Of a stretch of 64,000 bases of DNA, positions 19,376 to 27,871 are shown piece after piece. Each line of letters opens with the position of its first letter. Position 1 is the first letter of the stretch. The notes under the pieces are model-generated. The model ran no database searches, was not told the origin of the DNA, and saw nothing but the letters and a program-made list of their open reading frames with translations. Location: positions 1,736,001 through 1,800,000 of the forward strand of contig NZ_CP019431.1 in assembly GCF_009866765.1 (NCBI RefSeq), written 5' to 3'. The translations under genes and the position numbers were made by a program. The stretch is from Pseudomonas sp. S35. GTDB lineage: Bacteria; Pseudomonadota; Gammaproteobacteria; Pseudomonadales; Pseudomonadaceae.

Positions 19376-19441
19376 CCTGCTATCGTATTCAGCATTCCCG
19401 TGGGCCGCCTTTTCCCACGGGCCTTGCTTGAAGGTTCTGCC

Positions 19442-20959
19442 GTGACTCAGCTCAATCAGCCTACGCCACCGCTGCCGGCGGTGCGCAGTATCCTCGCCTC
19501 ATTGATGATGGCGATCTTCTTGGGTGCCCTGGACCAGACCATCGTCGCCGTGTCCATGCCCGCCATCTCCGCGCAATTTCATGACGTCAACCTGCTGGCC
19601 TGGGTGATCTCCGGCTACATGGTCGCGATGACAGTGGCGGTGCCGATCTACGGCAAGCTCGGCGACCTGTACGGGCGCCGGCCGATGATGCTGATCGGCA
19701 TGGGGGTGTTCACCGTGGCGTCGCTGTTTTGTGGCATGGCCCAAAATATGGAGCAACTGGTGCTGGCGCGGGTGCTGCAAGGCATCGGCGCCGGCGGGAT
19801 GATCTCGGTGAGCCAAGCGATCATCGGCGACATCATCGCGCCCCGTGAGCGTGGGCGTTACCAGGGTTATTTCAGCAGCATGTACGCAGTGGCCAGCGTG
19901 GCCGGGCCGGTGTTGGGCGGTTACATGACCGAGTACCTGTCGTGGCGCTGGGTGTTCTTGATCAACCTGCCGCTGGGCGCCGGTGCCTGGTACGTGGCCC
20001 ATCGCACCCTGGTGGGGCTGCCAGTGCCGCAGCGCAAGCCGATCATCGATTACCTCGGCACCGTGCTGATGATCATCGGCTTGACTGCCTTGTTGCTGGG
20101 CATCACCGAAATCGGCCAGGGCCATCATTGGCGTGACAGCCAGGTGCTGGGGTTGCTGGCCAGCGCGCTGGTGGCGTTGACGTTGTTTGTGTGGCACGAG
20201 CGCCGTGCGCGGGAACCGCTGCTGCCGATGCATTTGTTCGCCAACCGTAGCGCGGTGCTGTGTTGGTGCACGGTGTTTTTCACCAGCTTCCAGGCGATTT
20301 CCCTGACCGTGCTGATGCCCCTGCGCTTTCAGACCGTGACCGGAGGCGGTGCCGACAGTGCGGCCTTGCACTTGTTGCCCCTGGCGATTGGCCTGCCTAT
20401 CGGCGCGTATTCTGCCGGGCGCATGACGTCGGTGACCGGGCGCTACAAACCGATGATCCTGAGCGGTGCGCTGTTAAGCCCGCTGGCGATTCTGGGCATG
20501 GCCTTCAGCGCGCCCCAGGACGTGCTGCTGACCGGCGTGTTCATGCTGTTGTGCGGGATCGCTGCCGGCATGCAATTCCCCACCTCTTTGGTGGGCTCGC
20601 AAAACTCGGTGGAACAGCGGGACATCGGCGTCGCCACCAGCACCACCAACCTGTTCCGCTCCCTGGGCGGTGCGGTAGGCGTGGCGTGCATGTCGGCGTT
20701 GCTGCTGGCGTTGTTGCAGGATTCCAGCTTCGCTCATTTGGCCAGCGGTGCGCTGGTGGCCGAGGGCAGTTCCGGCAATGTGCTGCTCGATGGCCTGAAC
20801 GCTGCGCCGGGCCCGGCGCAGGATGCACTGCGTGGCGAGTTGGGGGTGACGTTCCGGCACTTGTTGATGGTGAGTGCAGCGGTGTCGTTGCTGGGGTTGG
20901 CGGCGGCGATAGCGATGCCCAATCGGGTGCTGCGTGGTCGGGAAGACAAAGCGAAGTAA
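19442..20959 (+). CDS. DHA2-family (EmrB/QacA-like) MFS drug:H+ antiporter
   Basis: This is a 505-residue protein with about 14 membrane helices. It shows motif D1 (LGALDQTIVAVSMPAI), motif A (YGKLGDLYGRRPMM), motif B (ARVLQGIGAGGMISV) and motif C (SVAGPVLGGYMTE). Starting at the GTG at 19442 places a short cytoplasmic tail before helix 1; GAAGG seven bases upstream serves as ribosome site. It follows pobA in the same direction after 66 bases. Export of an aromatic compound is possible but not shown. Confidence 0.88.
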   Translation: MTQLNQPTPPLPAVRSILASLMMAIFLGALDQTIVAVSMPAISAQFHDVNLLAWVISGYMVAMTVAVPIYGKLGDLYGRRPMMLIGMGVFTVASLFCGMAQNMEQLVLARVLQGIGAGGMISVSQAIIGDIIAPRERGRYQGYFSSMYAVASVAGPVLGGYMTEYLSWRWVFLINLPLGAGAWYVAHRTLVGLPVPQRKPIIDYLGTVLMIIGLTALLLGITEIGQGHHWRDSQVLGLLASALVALTLFVWHERRAREPLLPMHLFANRSAVLCWCTVFFTSFQAISLTVLMPLRFQTVTGGGADSAALHLLPLAIGLPIGAYSAGRMTSVTGRYKPMILSGALLSPLAILGMAFSAPQDVLLTGVFMLLCGIAAGMQFPTSLVGSQNSVEQRDIGVATSTTNLFRSLGGAVGVACMSALLLALLQDSSFAHLASGALVAEGSSGNVLLDGLNAAPGPAQDALRGELGVTFRHLLMVSAAVSLLGLAAAIAMPNRVLRGREDKAK

Positions 20960-20980
20960 CTGACACGATGAAGATAAAAA

Positions 20981-21022
20981 GGTGGGAGGGCGTTACGACG
21001 ATTCGACTTGCCCCTCCCACAT
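20981..21022. repeat. Degenerate dispersed palindrome between convergent genes
   Basis: GGTGGGAGGG (20981-20990) pairs with CCCCTCCCAC (21011-21020) around an internal spacer, downstream of the DHA2 gene and of the Cache-domain gene on the opposite strand. It probably acts as a terminator. Confidence 0.55.
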
Positions 21023-21040
21023 GTTTACCGCATTACAGTT

Positions 21041-21880
21041 TCAGGGGCTGTAGTACCCGACGGCCACCATGAAATGCCCGGCCTTGCGGATATAGGCATG
21101 TTTGTTCTCGACCTTATCCGTCACCGGGTTCTTCCAGCGGTACTTGTATTCCCCCTGGTCCTGTTCGGCCATCAACTTGAGGATTGGCTCGCCGACGGGC
21201 TTGCCATCCGGGTCCTTGATCTTGCTGAAGTCAGTGTTGATCAGCCGCAGGTTGGTGCCGTGGGCCACGTAGCGTTGGGTGTTCAGGTCGACCACAAACA
21301 CATACAGGTCATCCTGTAGGAAACCGCCTTGCAAGGCATTGATGGCCTTGAGTGTGCCGGCTTCATCCTTGAGCAGGGCGTTCACCGCTTTGTTGCGCAG
21401 GGCCCGGGCCTGTTCCGGGGTTGCACGTGGTAGGTAATAGCCCACGGCCAGGATGCGCTCGCCCACCCGCTGGTAGAACACATGCTTGTGTTCGACCTTG
21501 CCATCATTCCAGTTCTGCCAGCGGTAGTCGGCTTGCTGGATGCCCTGGCCTTCGGGCACCGTGAGCGCGTCCTTGAACGACTGGCGCAAATCCGGCCCCA
21601 GCACCTCGTTGACGTCGCGACCGATCAGTGCGGAGGAGGGCCCGCCACTGGCCAACAGCACGCCCTGGGTATCGACCACGAACACGTAACGGTCCTGGTC
21701 GATAAATTCCCCTTGGCGGCTGAACGCGGCGAAGGCCTTGTCGCCGTTGCTCTGGTAGTAGGCCAGGGCTTTTTCCAGCAGGGCCTTGGCCGCCTGGGCG
21801 TCCTCATCCTGAGTCGGGGCGGCGTGCACCTGGCTGAAACACAACAGCAGCAGCCAGGTGATGCGGAGCATTCCCTTCAT
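21041..21880 (-). CDS. Secreted double-Cache domain protein
   Basis: This 279-residue protein has a signal peptide (MKGMLRITWLLLLCFSQVHA, residues 1-20). Two tandem Cache modules follow. Each has the pattern Y/DxYVFVVD, then HGTNLRLI- or SGGPSSALIG-like segments, and ends in VENKHAYIRKAG.HFMVAVGYY. Cache domains normally sense small ligands in chemoreceptors and kinases. Here there is no transmembrane or output domain, so it is a free periplasmic sensor-like protein. It lies 49 bases downstream of pheC, same strand. The ATG at 21880 was chosen because it begins the signal peptide. Confidence 0.75.
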   Translation of the reverse strand: MKGMLRITWLLLLCFSQVHAAPTQDEDAQAAKALLEKALAYYQSNGDKAFAAFSRQGEFIDQDRYVFVVDTQGVLLASGGPSSALIGRDVNEVLGPDLRQSFKDALTVPEGQGIQQADYRWQNWNDGKVEHKHVFYQRVGERILAVGYYLPRATPEQARALRNKAVNALLKDEAGTLKAINALQGGFLQDDLYVFVVDLNTQRYVAHGTNLRLINTDFSKIKDPDGKPVGEPILKLMAEQDQGEYKYRWKNPVTDKVENKHAYIRKAGHFMVAVGYYSP

Positions 21881-21929
21881 GGTCCGTCCTCGTTCTTGTT
21901 GGTGTGACAAGAGCGTAGACGGCCCTGGC

Positions 21930-22703
21930 TCAGGGCGCTGCCAACCATTGATTGACGATGCCCTGGTACACCCCGGTGGCGATGCTCAGGTGCAACCACT
22001 GGTCGACATAGCTTTTCCAGGCCACATCATCGCGGGGCAGCAAAAAGGCTTTTTCGCTGTACTGCATCTGCCGCTCCGGGTTGACGGCACACAGGCCTGG
22101 CTTGAACTTCTGCTGGTAGAGCGCCTCGCTGGCGTCGGTGATCATCACATCGGCCCTGCCGGCAAGCAGTTCGTCGAAGATCGTCACGTTGTCGTGCAGG
22201 CGGATCTGCGCCTGGCCCAGGTGAGTACGGGCAAATATTTCGTTGGTGCCGCCTGCCGGTTCGATCACCCGCACCGTTGGCTTGTTGATCTGCTCGACGC
22301 TCTGGTAGCGCTTCACGTCGGCGCAGCGCACCAGTGGGATCTTGCCGTCCACGCCGAGGGACTGGCTGAAGAACGCCTTTTTCTGACGCTCCAGCGACAC
22401 CGAAATACCCCCCACGGCGATGTCGCAGCGTTGCGCAATAAAGTCCGGCATCAGGGTTTTCCAGGTGGTGGGGACCCAGGTGATCTTGGCGTTGAGGGTC
22501 TTGGCCAAGGATTCGGCCATGGCAATGTCGATGCCTTCGTAGCGGCCATCGGCGCCCAACTTGGAATAGGGCGTGTAGTCGCCAGTGGTACACACGCTGA
22601 GGGTGCCGCGCTGCAGCACTTGATCCAGGCGCGAGGGGGCGGTGTCGGCCAGGGCGCTGGTGGCCAGGCTCGCCAGTACACACAGGGCTAAGGGAGCTTT
22701 CAT
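21930..22703 (-). CDS. pheC: Periplasmic cyclohexadienyl dehydratase (PheC-like)
   Basis: This 257-residue exported protein of the amino-acid-binding-protein (SBP_bac_3) fold has a signal peptide ending ATSALA (about residue 19). It closely follows the P. aeruginosa PheC pattern: TTGDYTPYSKLGADGRYEG, CDIAVGGISVSLERQKKAF, PAGGTNEIFARTHLGQAQI and a C-terminal YVDQWLH. PheC dehydrates prephenate or arogenate in the periplasm, giving phenylpyruvate or phenylalanine. A pure amino-acid binding protein is the alternative; the GGTNEKFA-like segment favours PheC. It precedes the Cache gene. Confidence 0.72.
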   Translation of the reverse strand: MKAPLALCVLASLATSALADTAPSRLDQVLQRGTLSVCTTGDYTPYSKLGADGRYEGIDIAMAESLAKTLNAKITWVPTTWKTLMPDFIAQRCDIAVGGISVSLERQKKAFFSQSLGVDGKIPLVRCADVKRYQSVEQINKPTVRVIEPAGGTNEIFARTHLGQAQIRLHDNVTIFDELLAGRADVMITDASEALYQQKFKPGLCAVNPERQMQYSEKAFLLPRDDVAWKSYVDQWLHLSIATGVYQGIVNQWLAAP

Positions 22704-23037
22704 GTGGTCGAGTCCTTGGGGCATTGTCAGGGGGGAGTCATTATTTCCAGCAAGGGGCAGAGTGGCAAGGCGTGGCGATTGTTTAGCCAGTGTGTAACCA
22801 AACTCCGTTATCCCTGACTTGAATCGCCTATTCAGGCGTGTGAGGCTGCGGGCATCTTCATCATCGTGATTCGCCCATGGACGGTTCCGCCGCTACCCAT
22901 CTCGCGACACTGCCGTCCCTACTTGCGTTCTGGGCGCTGTTTCACTGTCGGCATGCACGCCCGCCGGACGCCCTTTTCTTACGTTGATCTGCCCTATGTA
23001 TGACGCGCCCCTGCGCGCGTCTGCCTGCAACGAACGT
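22704..23037. other. Gene-free divergent intergenic stretch
   Basis: This 334-base region separates pheC from the glutamine-synthetase-like gene and must hold both promoters. A small palindrome (CGCCT/AGGCG, 22825-22838) is visible. A 36-codon frame at 22877-22987 lacks a ribosome site and recognisable features. I see nothing else. Confidence 0.5.
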
Positions 23038-23049
23038 ATGAGAAACCCA

Positions 23050-24420
23050 ATGCGCGATTTTGCCAGCCTGCACGAAGCCCAGTCCTTCCTTGAGCAACAC
23101 CCCGATATCGAAATGTTCGAGCTGTTTATCCTCGACAACAACGGCGTACCGCGCGGCAAGTTGCTGCACCGCGATGAGCTGCTGGCGGTGTATGAAAGCG
23201 GGCGACCATTGCCCAGCACCATCCTCGGCCTGACCATCAACGGCGACGACGTGGAAAACTCTGGGTTGGTCTGGGAAGTGGGTGATATCGATTGCCGCGC
23301 CTACCCGATCAGCGGCAGTTTGCAGCGCATGCCTTGGCGGCTGATCCCCACGGCGGCGGTGCAAGTCAGCATGCACCCCACCGAAGGTCTGCCTGCCACC
23401 GTGGCCGATCCCCGACATGTGCTGGCCAAGGTAATCGACGGTCTCAAGGCCGACGGTTATTACCCGGTGATGGCGGCGGAGCTGGAGTTCTACCTGCTCG
23501 ACCAAAAGCCCGACAGCAACGGCCGCCCGCAACCGGCGCGCGATGTGGATGGCGGCCGGCCACGTTCGACCCAAGTCTACGGCCTGCGCGAACTGGAGCA
23601 GATCGAGCCCTTCCTTGCCGACCTCTACAACGCCTGCAAGCTGCAAGGTATCCCGGCGCGCACCGCCATTTCCGAGTACGCCCCAGGCCAAGTGGAAATC
23701 ACCCTGGAACACCGCGCCGATGCTCTGCAAGCTATGGACGAAGCGGTGCGCTACAAGCGCCTGGTCAAGGGCGTGGCGCACAAGCACGGGATGACGGCAT
23801 GCTTCATGGCCAAGCCGTTCGACGACCTGGCGGGCACCGGCATGCACATGCACGTGAGCCTGGCGGATGCCGAAGGCAACAACCTGTTCGCCAGTGAGGC
23901 CGCCGACGGTACACCGCTGCTGCGCCAGGCCGTGGGTGGGATGCTCAGCACCTTGCTCGATTCACTGCTGTTGTTTTGCCCCAACGCCAACTCGTATCGA
24001 CGCTTCCAAACCAACAGCTACGCGCCCCTGGCCGTCACCTGGGGCGTGGACAACCGCACGGTCAGCCTGCGCGTACCCGGCGGGCCGGCCAACTCCCGGC
24101 ATATCGAACACCGCATCTGCGGCGCCGACGCCAACCCTTATCTCGCAGCTGCCGCGATCCTGGCCGGCATTCACCGCGGTATCCGCGAACAGCGTGACCC
24201 CGGCGCACCGGTCGAAGGCAACGGCTACGCCCAGGCCACGGAGTTTCTGCCCACCGACTGGCTCACCACCCTGCGTGCGCTTGAGGGGTCAAGCTGGGCG
24301 CGAGAGGCGTTTGGCGGCGAGTTCCTCGGTGTGTACCTGGCGGTGAAACGCGCTGAATATCGCCAGTTCATGGGCGAAGTGGGCGAGCAGGATTGGCGTT
24401 GGTACCTGCATCAGGCGTGA
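23050..24420 (+). CDS. Glutamine synthetase-like gamma-glutamylpolyamine synthetase
   Basis: This 456-residue (start 23050) or 460-residue (start 23038) enzyme belongs to the glutamine synthetase superfamily, PuuA/Pau branch. It has the beta-grasp N-domain and a catalytic domain. The latter contains PVMAAELEFYLLD (metal Glu), PGQVEITLEHRADALQAMD, the GTGMHMHVSL metal His, the NSYRRFQTNSYAPLAVTWGVDNR ATP region and HIEHRICGADANPYLAAAA. Such enzymes ligate glutamate to putrescine or other amines as the first step of polyamine catabolism. No other puu/pau genes are nearby. MRDFASLHEA is the likely N-terminus; neither candidate start has a strong ribosome site. Confidence 0.82.
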   Translation: MRDFASLHEAQSFLEQHPDIEMFELFILDNNGVPRGKLLHRDELLAVYESGRPLPSTILGLTINGDDVENSGLVWEVGDIDCRAYPISGSLQRMPWRLIPTAAVQVSMHPTEGLPATVADPRHVLAKVIDGLKADGYYPVMAAELEFYLLDQKPDSNGRPQPARDVDGGRPRSTQVYGLRELEQIEPFLADLYNACKLQGIPARTAISEYAPGQVEITLEHRADALQAMDEAVRYKRLVKGVAHKHGMTACFMAKPFDDLAGTGMHMHVSLADAEGNNLFASEAADGTPLLRQAVGGMLSTLLDSLLLFCPNANSYRRFQTNSYAPLAVTWGVDNRTVSLRVPGGPANSRHIEHRICGADANPYLAAAAILAGIHRGIREQRDPGAPVEGNGYAQATEFLPTDWLTTLRALEGSSWAREAFGGEFLGVYLAVKRAEYRQFMGEVGEQDWRWYLHQA

Positions 24421-24521
24421 GTGGATGGGCGGGAGTGGAGGCTTCAACCTTTTTTTCACGTTGCGATGGTTAAGCTGCGAATCAAGGTCGTTCACCCCTG
24501 TTTAACCCCAATGAGCCCGTG

Positions 24522-25121
24522 ATGTCGCCACAACCACCATCCTCCATCGAGATCGAATACGCCGAGCGCTGCGGCCTTGAACATGCCAAGGTCTGTGCAG
24601 ACACGCGTCCACCCGGACTGCGGCGGCGCCTGGCGTCATGGCGCGACGAGTGGTTGGTGCGCCAGGCGCTCAAGGTGGCCGGCGAGCCGGGGTTGATCCT
24701 CGACCTGGCCTGCGGCTCGGGACGCTTCTGGCCAGTGCTGGCCGAACACGTCAACCGGGTGATCCTCGCCTCGGACAATTCCCAGGACATGCTCGACCAC
24801 GCGTGCACCCACCACGCGGCGGCGCTGCTCAAGCGGGTCAAGACGTTTCAAGGTTCGGCGTTCTCCATTGGCTTGTCGGCGAACGCGGTGGACTGCATCT
24901 TCTGCCTGGAGTTATTTCGCCATGTGCCCAGCAGTGACGGGCGCCTGGCGTTGCTACGGGAGTTTTACCGGGTGAGTCGGGACACCGTCATTGTTTCGGT
25001 CAACTCACGTACGGCAGTTGACGACGAGTTTCGCCAGGCGGGCTTCAAGGTGCTGAACCAGCAGGAATTCATGCCCGGCTCGAACCTGTGGCGGGTCTAT
25101 GTGTTGCGCAAGAAAGGATAA
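24522..25121 (+). CDS. Class I SAM-dependent methyltransferase
   Basis: This 199-residue protein has the SAM-binding motif I LILDLACGSGRFWPVLAEHV (about residues 57-76), motif II around ILASDNSQDMLDHA, and a post-motif VDCIFCLELFRHVPS. The fold is that of a Methyltransf_11-type enzyme acting on a small molecule. The substrate cannot be inferred. It is followed by rnd, in the same direction, after 122 bases. Confidence 0.8.
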   Translation: MSPQPPSSIEIEYAERCGLEHAKVCADTRPPGLRRRLASWRDEWLVRQALKVAGEPGLILDLACGSGRFWPVLAEHVNRVILASDNSQDMLDHACTHHAAALLKRVKTFQGSAFSIGLSANAVDCIFCLELFRHVPSSDGRLALLREFYRVSRDTVIVSVNSRTAVDDEFRQAGFKVLNQQEFMPGSNLWRVYVLRKKG

Positions 25122-25243
25122 CTCTGGTCTGTAGGGCTATTCTTCATCTCCTGTCTGAGTTTTCATGGTTGCCTGTGCACTGCGAATGCTCGCTAGCCCC
25201 TTTCGCGATATATACTGCGCGCCATTCTTCAAGGGAGAGCCGT

Positions 25244-26377
25244 GTGGCCATCGATATTCACTGGATCTGCGACAACGATAGCCTCGGCCAGCATTGCGCC
25301 GAATGGCAGCAGTTGCCATTCGTCGCCCTCGACACCGAATTTATGCGGGTCGACACCTTTTATCCCATTGCCGGGCTGATCCAGATCGGTGATGGCGTAC
25401 GCGCTTACCTGATCGATCCCCTGACCATCGACAACTGGCAACCCCTGGCCGATCTGCTGGAAAACCCGGCGGTGATCAAGGTGGTGCACGCCTGCAGCGA
25501 AGACCTCGAAGTGTTGCTGCGCTTGACCGGCAGCCTGCCGGTGCCGCTGTTCGACACCCAATTGGCTGCGGCCTACCTGAACCTCGGCTTCTCCATGGGT
25601 TACTCGCGCCTGGTGCAAGCCGTGCTCGACATCGAACTGCCCAAGGGCGAGACCCGCTCGGACTGGCTGCAGCGGCCATTGTCCGAGACCCAGGTCAGCT
25701 ACGCCGCCGAAGACGCGGTGCATTTGGCCGAGGTCTACATTCGCCTGCGTCCGCAGCTTTCGGACGATAAATACGCCTGGGTGCTGGAGGATGGCGCCGA
25801 ACTGGTGGCCAACCTGCGCCGCGAAGTCGACCCGTACGAGGTGTACCGCGACGCCAAGCTGGCGTGGAAACTGTCCCGCGCCCAACTCGCCGTGCTGCGT
25901 GAGCTGTGCGCCTGGCGCGAGCAGCAGGCCCGCGCCCGTGACCTGCCACGCAATCGCATCGTTCGTGAGCACTCGCTGTGGCCTCTGGCCAAATCCCAGC
26001 CGGATAACCTCGCCGCCCTGGGCAAGATCGAAGACATGCACCCGCGCACCGTGCGTCAGGACGGCCAGTTCCTGCTGGACCTGATCAAGCGTGCCGGCAG
26101 CGTGCCAATGGACCAATGGCCGCCCGCGGTGGCTGAACCACTGCCGGTGGACGCCGCCACGCTGATCAAGCAACTGCGTGCCCTGGGCCAGACATTCGCC
26201 GAGCGCCAGGACATGGCGCCGGAACTGATGCTGCGCAAGAAAACCCTCGAAGCCCTGGTTAAAAGTGGCTACCCCGATGGGCCTTATAAATTGCCAGACT
26301 CGCTGCGTGGCTGGCGCCGCGAGTTGATGGGCCAGGCGCTGCTTGACAGCCTGGCCACTGCCGGAGAACAGCCTTGA
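25244..26377 (+). CDS. rnd: Ribonuclease D
   Basis: This 377-residue 3'-to-5' exoribonuclease trims tRNA and other small RNA precursors. The DEDDy motifs are present: Exo [17 protein letters not shown], Exo [13 protein letters not shown], and Exo [20 protein letters not shown] domains follow ([19 protein letters not shown], about residues 207-225). The GTG at 25244, preceded by AAGGGAGAG, gives the family N-terminus (AIDIHWICD). Its stop overlaps the TTG start of ycgL. Confidence 0.93.
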   Translation: MAIDIHWICDNDSLGQHCAEWQQLPFVALDTEFMRVDTFYPIAGLIQIGDGVRAYLIDPLTIDNWQPLADLLENPAVIKVVHACSEDLEVLLRLTGSLPVPLFDTQLAAAYLNLGFSMGYSRLVQAVLDIELPKGETRSDWLQRPLSETQVSYAAEDAVHLAEVYIRLRPQLSDDKYAWVLEDGAELVANLRREVDPYEVYRDAKLAWKLSRAQLAVLRELCAWREQQARARDLPRNRIVREHSLWPLAKSQPDNLAALGKIEDMHPRTVRQDGQFLLDLIKRAGSVPMDQWPPAVAEPLPVDAATLIKQLRALGQTFAERQDMAPELMLRKKTLEALVKSGYPDGPYKLPDSLRGWRRELMGQALLDSLATAGEQP

Positions 26378-26667
26378 AACGTATTTGCTCCATCTATCGC
26401 AGCTTGAAAAAAGACGGCATGTACCTCTACGTGCTCAAGAGCGACGCCCTGGAGCGCGTGCCGGAGCCTTTGATGGCCGCCTTCGGCAAGCCGCACCACG
26501 CGTTCGACATGGTGCTGACACCCGAACGCAAGCTGTCGCGCGAAGACATCCTGGTGGTCCTGGAAAACCTCGACAAGCAGGGCTACCACCTGCAAATGCC
26601 GCCGGCCGAGGACGAGTACATCGAGCACTTGCCCGAAGAGCTGTTGCGTCGCAACGACCCGATGTAA
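26374..26667 (+). CDS. YcgL domain protein
   Basis: This 97-residue conserved gammaproteobacterial protein of the YcgL family has [20 protein letters not shown] at its start and a [11 protein letters not shown] segment. It starts at TTG 26374 inside the rnd stop (TTGA overlap), so it is translationally coupled. rnd-ycgL adjacency is common in Pseudomonas. The molecular function is not established. Confidence 0.9.
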   Translation: MKRICSIYRSLKKDGMYLYVLKSDALERVPEPLMAAFGKPHHAFDMVLTPERKLSREDILVVLENLDKQGYHLQMPPAEDEYIEHLPEELLRRNDPM

Positions 26668-26674
26668 TCGGTCG

Positions 26675-26692
26675 GTGCCCGCTCCAGGGCAC
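26675..26692 (+). terminator. Weak hairpin after ycgL
   Basis: GTGCCC and GGGCAC form a perfect 6-bp stem with a 6-base loop directly after the ycgL stop. There is no T-run, so termination is doubtful. Confidence 0.3.
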
Positions 26693-26774
26693 AGGTTTCA
26701 ATGGAATCGTATTAGTGGGCGGTGGCCGTAGGGAAGCGGGCGGCCGTCTGCACTGTTTTTGAAAGGTTTGAACC

Positions 26775-27707
26775 ATGCGTGTTCTGATTGCTGAACAGGA
26801 TCACCCGCTCTACGCCCAATTGCTCAATGACCTGGCGCCGGACCTTGAGGTGTTCACCAGCGGCGACTCGGCCGAACTGTCGCGCCTGGCCGCCGATTGC
26901 CCGGTATGGCTGGGCCAGCCGGACCTGTTGGCGACCCTGCTGCGCCAGGGCCACCAACCTCAATGGCTGCAATCGACCTGGGCCGGCATCACGCCGCTGC
27001 TGGCAGACGGCTTGCCCCGCGACTATCGCCTGACTCGCGCCGTCGGGATTTATGGTCAGGTAATGGCTGAGTTTGTCCTCACTTACATGCTCGGCCATGA
27101 GCGCGAAGTGTTGGCGCGACTGGTCAGCCAGGTCGAGCGCAAGTGGGACAGCCGCATGGGCCAGAGCCTGTCGGGGCGTAAGGTGTTGGTCGTGGGTACC
27201 GGCGACATTGGCCAAAGTGTGGCTCAATTCCTCCAGCCGTTTGGCGTCAAGCTGTATGGCATTGCCAGTGCTGCGCGCGAGCAGGCGCCGTTTATCGAAG
27301 TGGTCGGGCTTGACCAACTGGGGCGGCTGGTGGGAGAGGTGGATTATGTGATCAACCTGTTGCCCAACACGCCGACCACCCATGATCTTTACGACGCCGC
27401 GCTCTTCAAGCAATTCAAGCCGACAGGCCTGTTCATCAATGTCGGGCGTGGTGTAGCCGTCGTGGATGCCGACCTGGTCGAGGCCTTGAAAGAAGGGCAT
27501 TTGGCCGGTGCGGTGATCGACGTATGCCGCCAGGAACCGCTGCCCCAGCGCCATCCGTTCTGGACCGCGTGGGGGTTGCTGTTGACCGGGCACAGTTCCG
27601 GGCCGACGTCGCCGCCGATGATGGTGGGGTTGTTTCTGGACAACCTGCGCGCTTATCGGGCCAAGCAAGCGCTACGCGGGGAAGTGGATTTCGAGCGCGG
27701 TTACTGA
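26775..27707 (+). CDS. D-2-hydroxyacid dehydrogenase (GhrA/SerA-like)
   Basis: This 310-residue NAD(P)-dependent dehydrogenase has the Rossmann motif VVGTGDIGQSVAQFLQ (about residues 138-153), the catalytic Arg in INVGRGVAVVDADLV, and a C-terminal GHSSG that supplies the active-site His. The family reduces glyoxylate, hydroxypyruvate or other 2-oxoacids. Specificity cannot be read from the sequence. It begins at ATG 26775, after GAAAGGTTTGAACC. Confidence 0.87.
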   Translation: MRVLIAEQDHPLYAQLLNDLAPDLEVFTSGDSAELSRLAADCPVWLGQPDLLATLLRQGHQPQWLQSTWAGITPLLADGLPRDYRLTRAVGIYGQVMAEFVLTYMLGHEREVLARLVSQVERKWDSRMGQSLSGRKVLVVGTGDIGQSVAQFLQPFGVKLYGIASAAREQAPFIEVVGLDQLGRLVGEVDYVINLLPNTPTTHDLYDAALFKQFKPTGLFINVGRGVAVVDADLVEALKEGHLAGAVIDVCRQEPLPQRHPFWTAWGLLLTGHSSGPTSPPMMVGLFLDNLRAYRAKQALRGEVDFERGY

Positions 27708-27776
27708 TGGCCGCACGCGTTGGCCGGCGGTACTTGTTTACATAGGGACACGTACATACTGCTTCACAGTCAAGAC

Positions 27777-27805
27777 GGAACCTCCTTAGTGGGTCTCCCC
27801 ACCCA
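27777..27805 (+). promoter_or_regulatory. hrp box: HrpL (ECF sigma) promoter
   Basis: GGAACC (27777-27782), a 16-base spacer, and CCACCCA (27799-27805) are a perfect match to the published hrp box consensus GGAACC-N16-CCACNNA. It is on the correct strand and 67 bases upstream of the ATG at 27872. HrpL drives Hrp-type III secretion genes and effectors in plant-associated pseudomonads. Confidence 0.85.
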
Positions 27806-27851
27806 GTGACCGCAAAGGGCGCACAGCCGCGCCTTTTGACAGAGACCCACT
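27788..27851. repeat. Perfect 10-bp inverted repeat around the hrp transcription start
   Basis: AGTGGGTCTC (27788-27797) and GAGACCCACT (27842-27851) are exact complements. The left arm lies in the hrp box spacer and the right arm in the leader. A second, bulged hairpin (AAAGGGCGC / GCGCCTTT, 27814-27836) lies between them. It could be the terminator of the upstream dehydrogenase gene or a structured 5' end of the effector mRNA. Confidence 0.5.
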
Positions 27852-27871
27852 GACTAACGACCGGTACCCGC

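Noticed and set aside
22877..22987. A 36-codon frame in the pheC/GS-like intergenic region
   Set aside because: No ribosome site, signal or context; it could be a leader peptide but nothing supports it.
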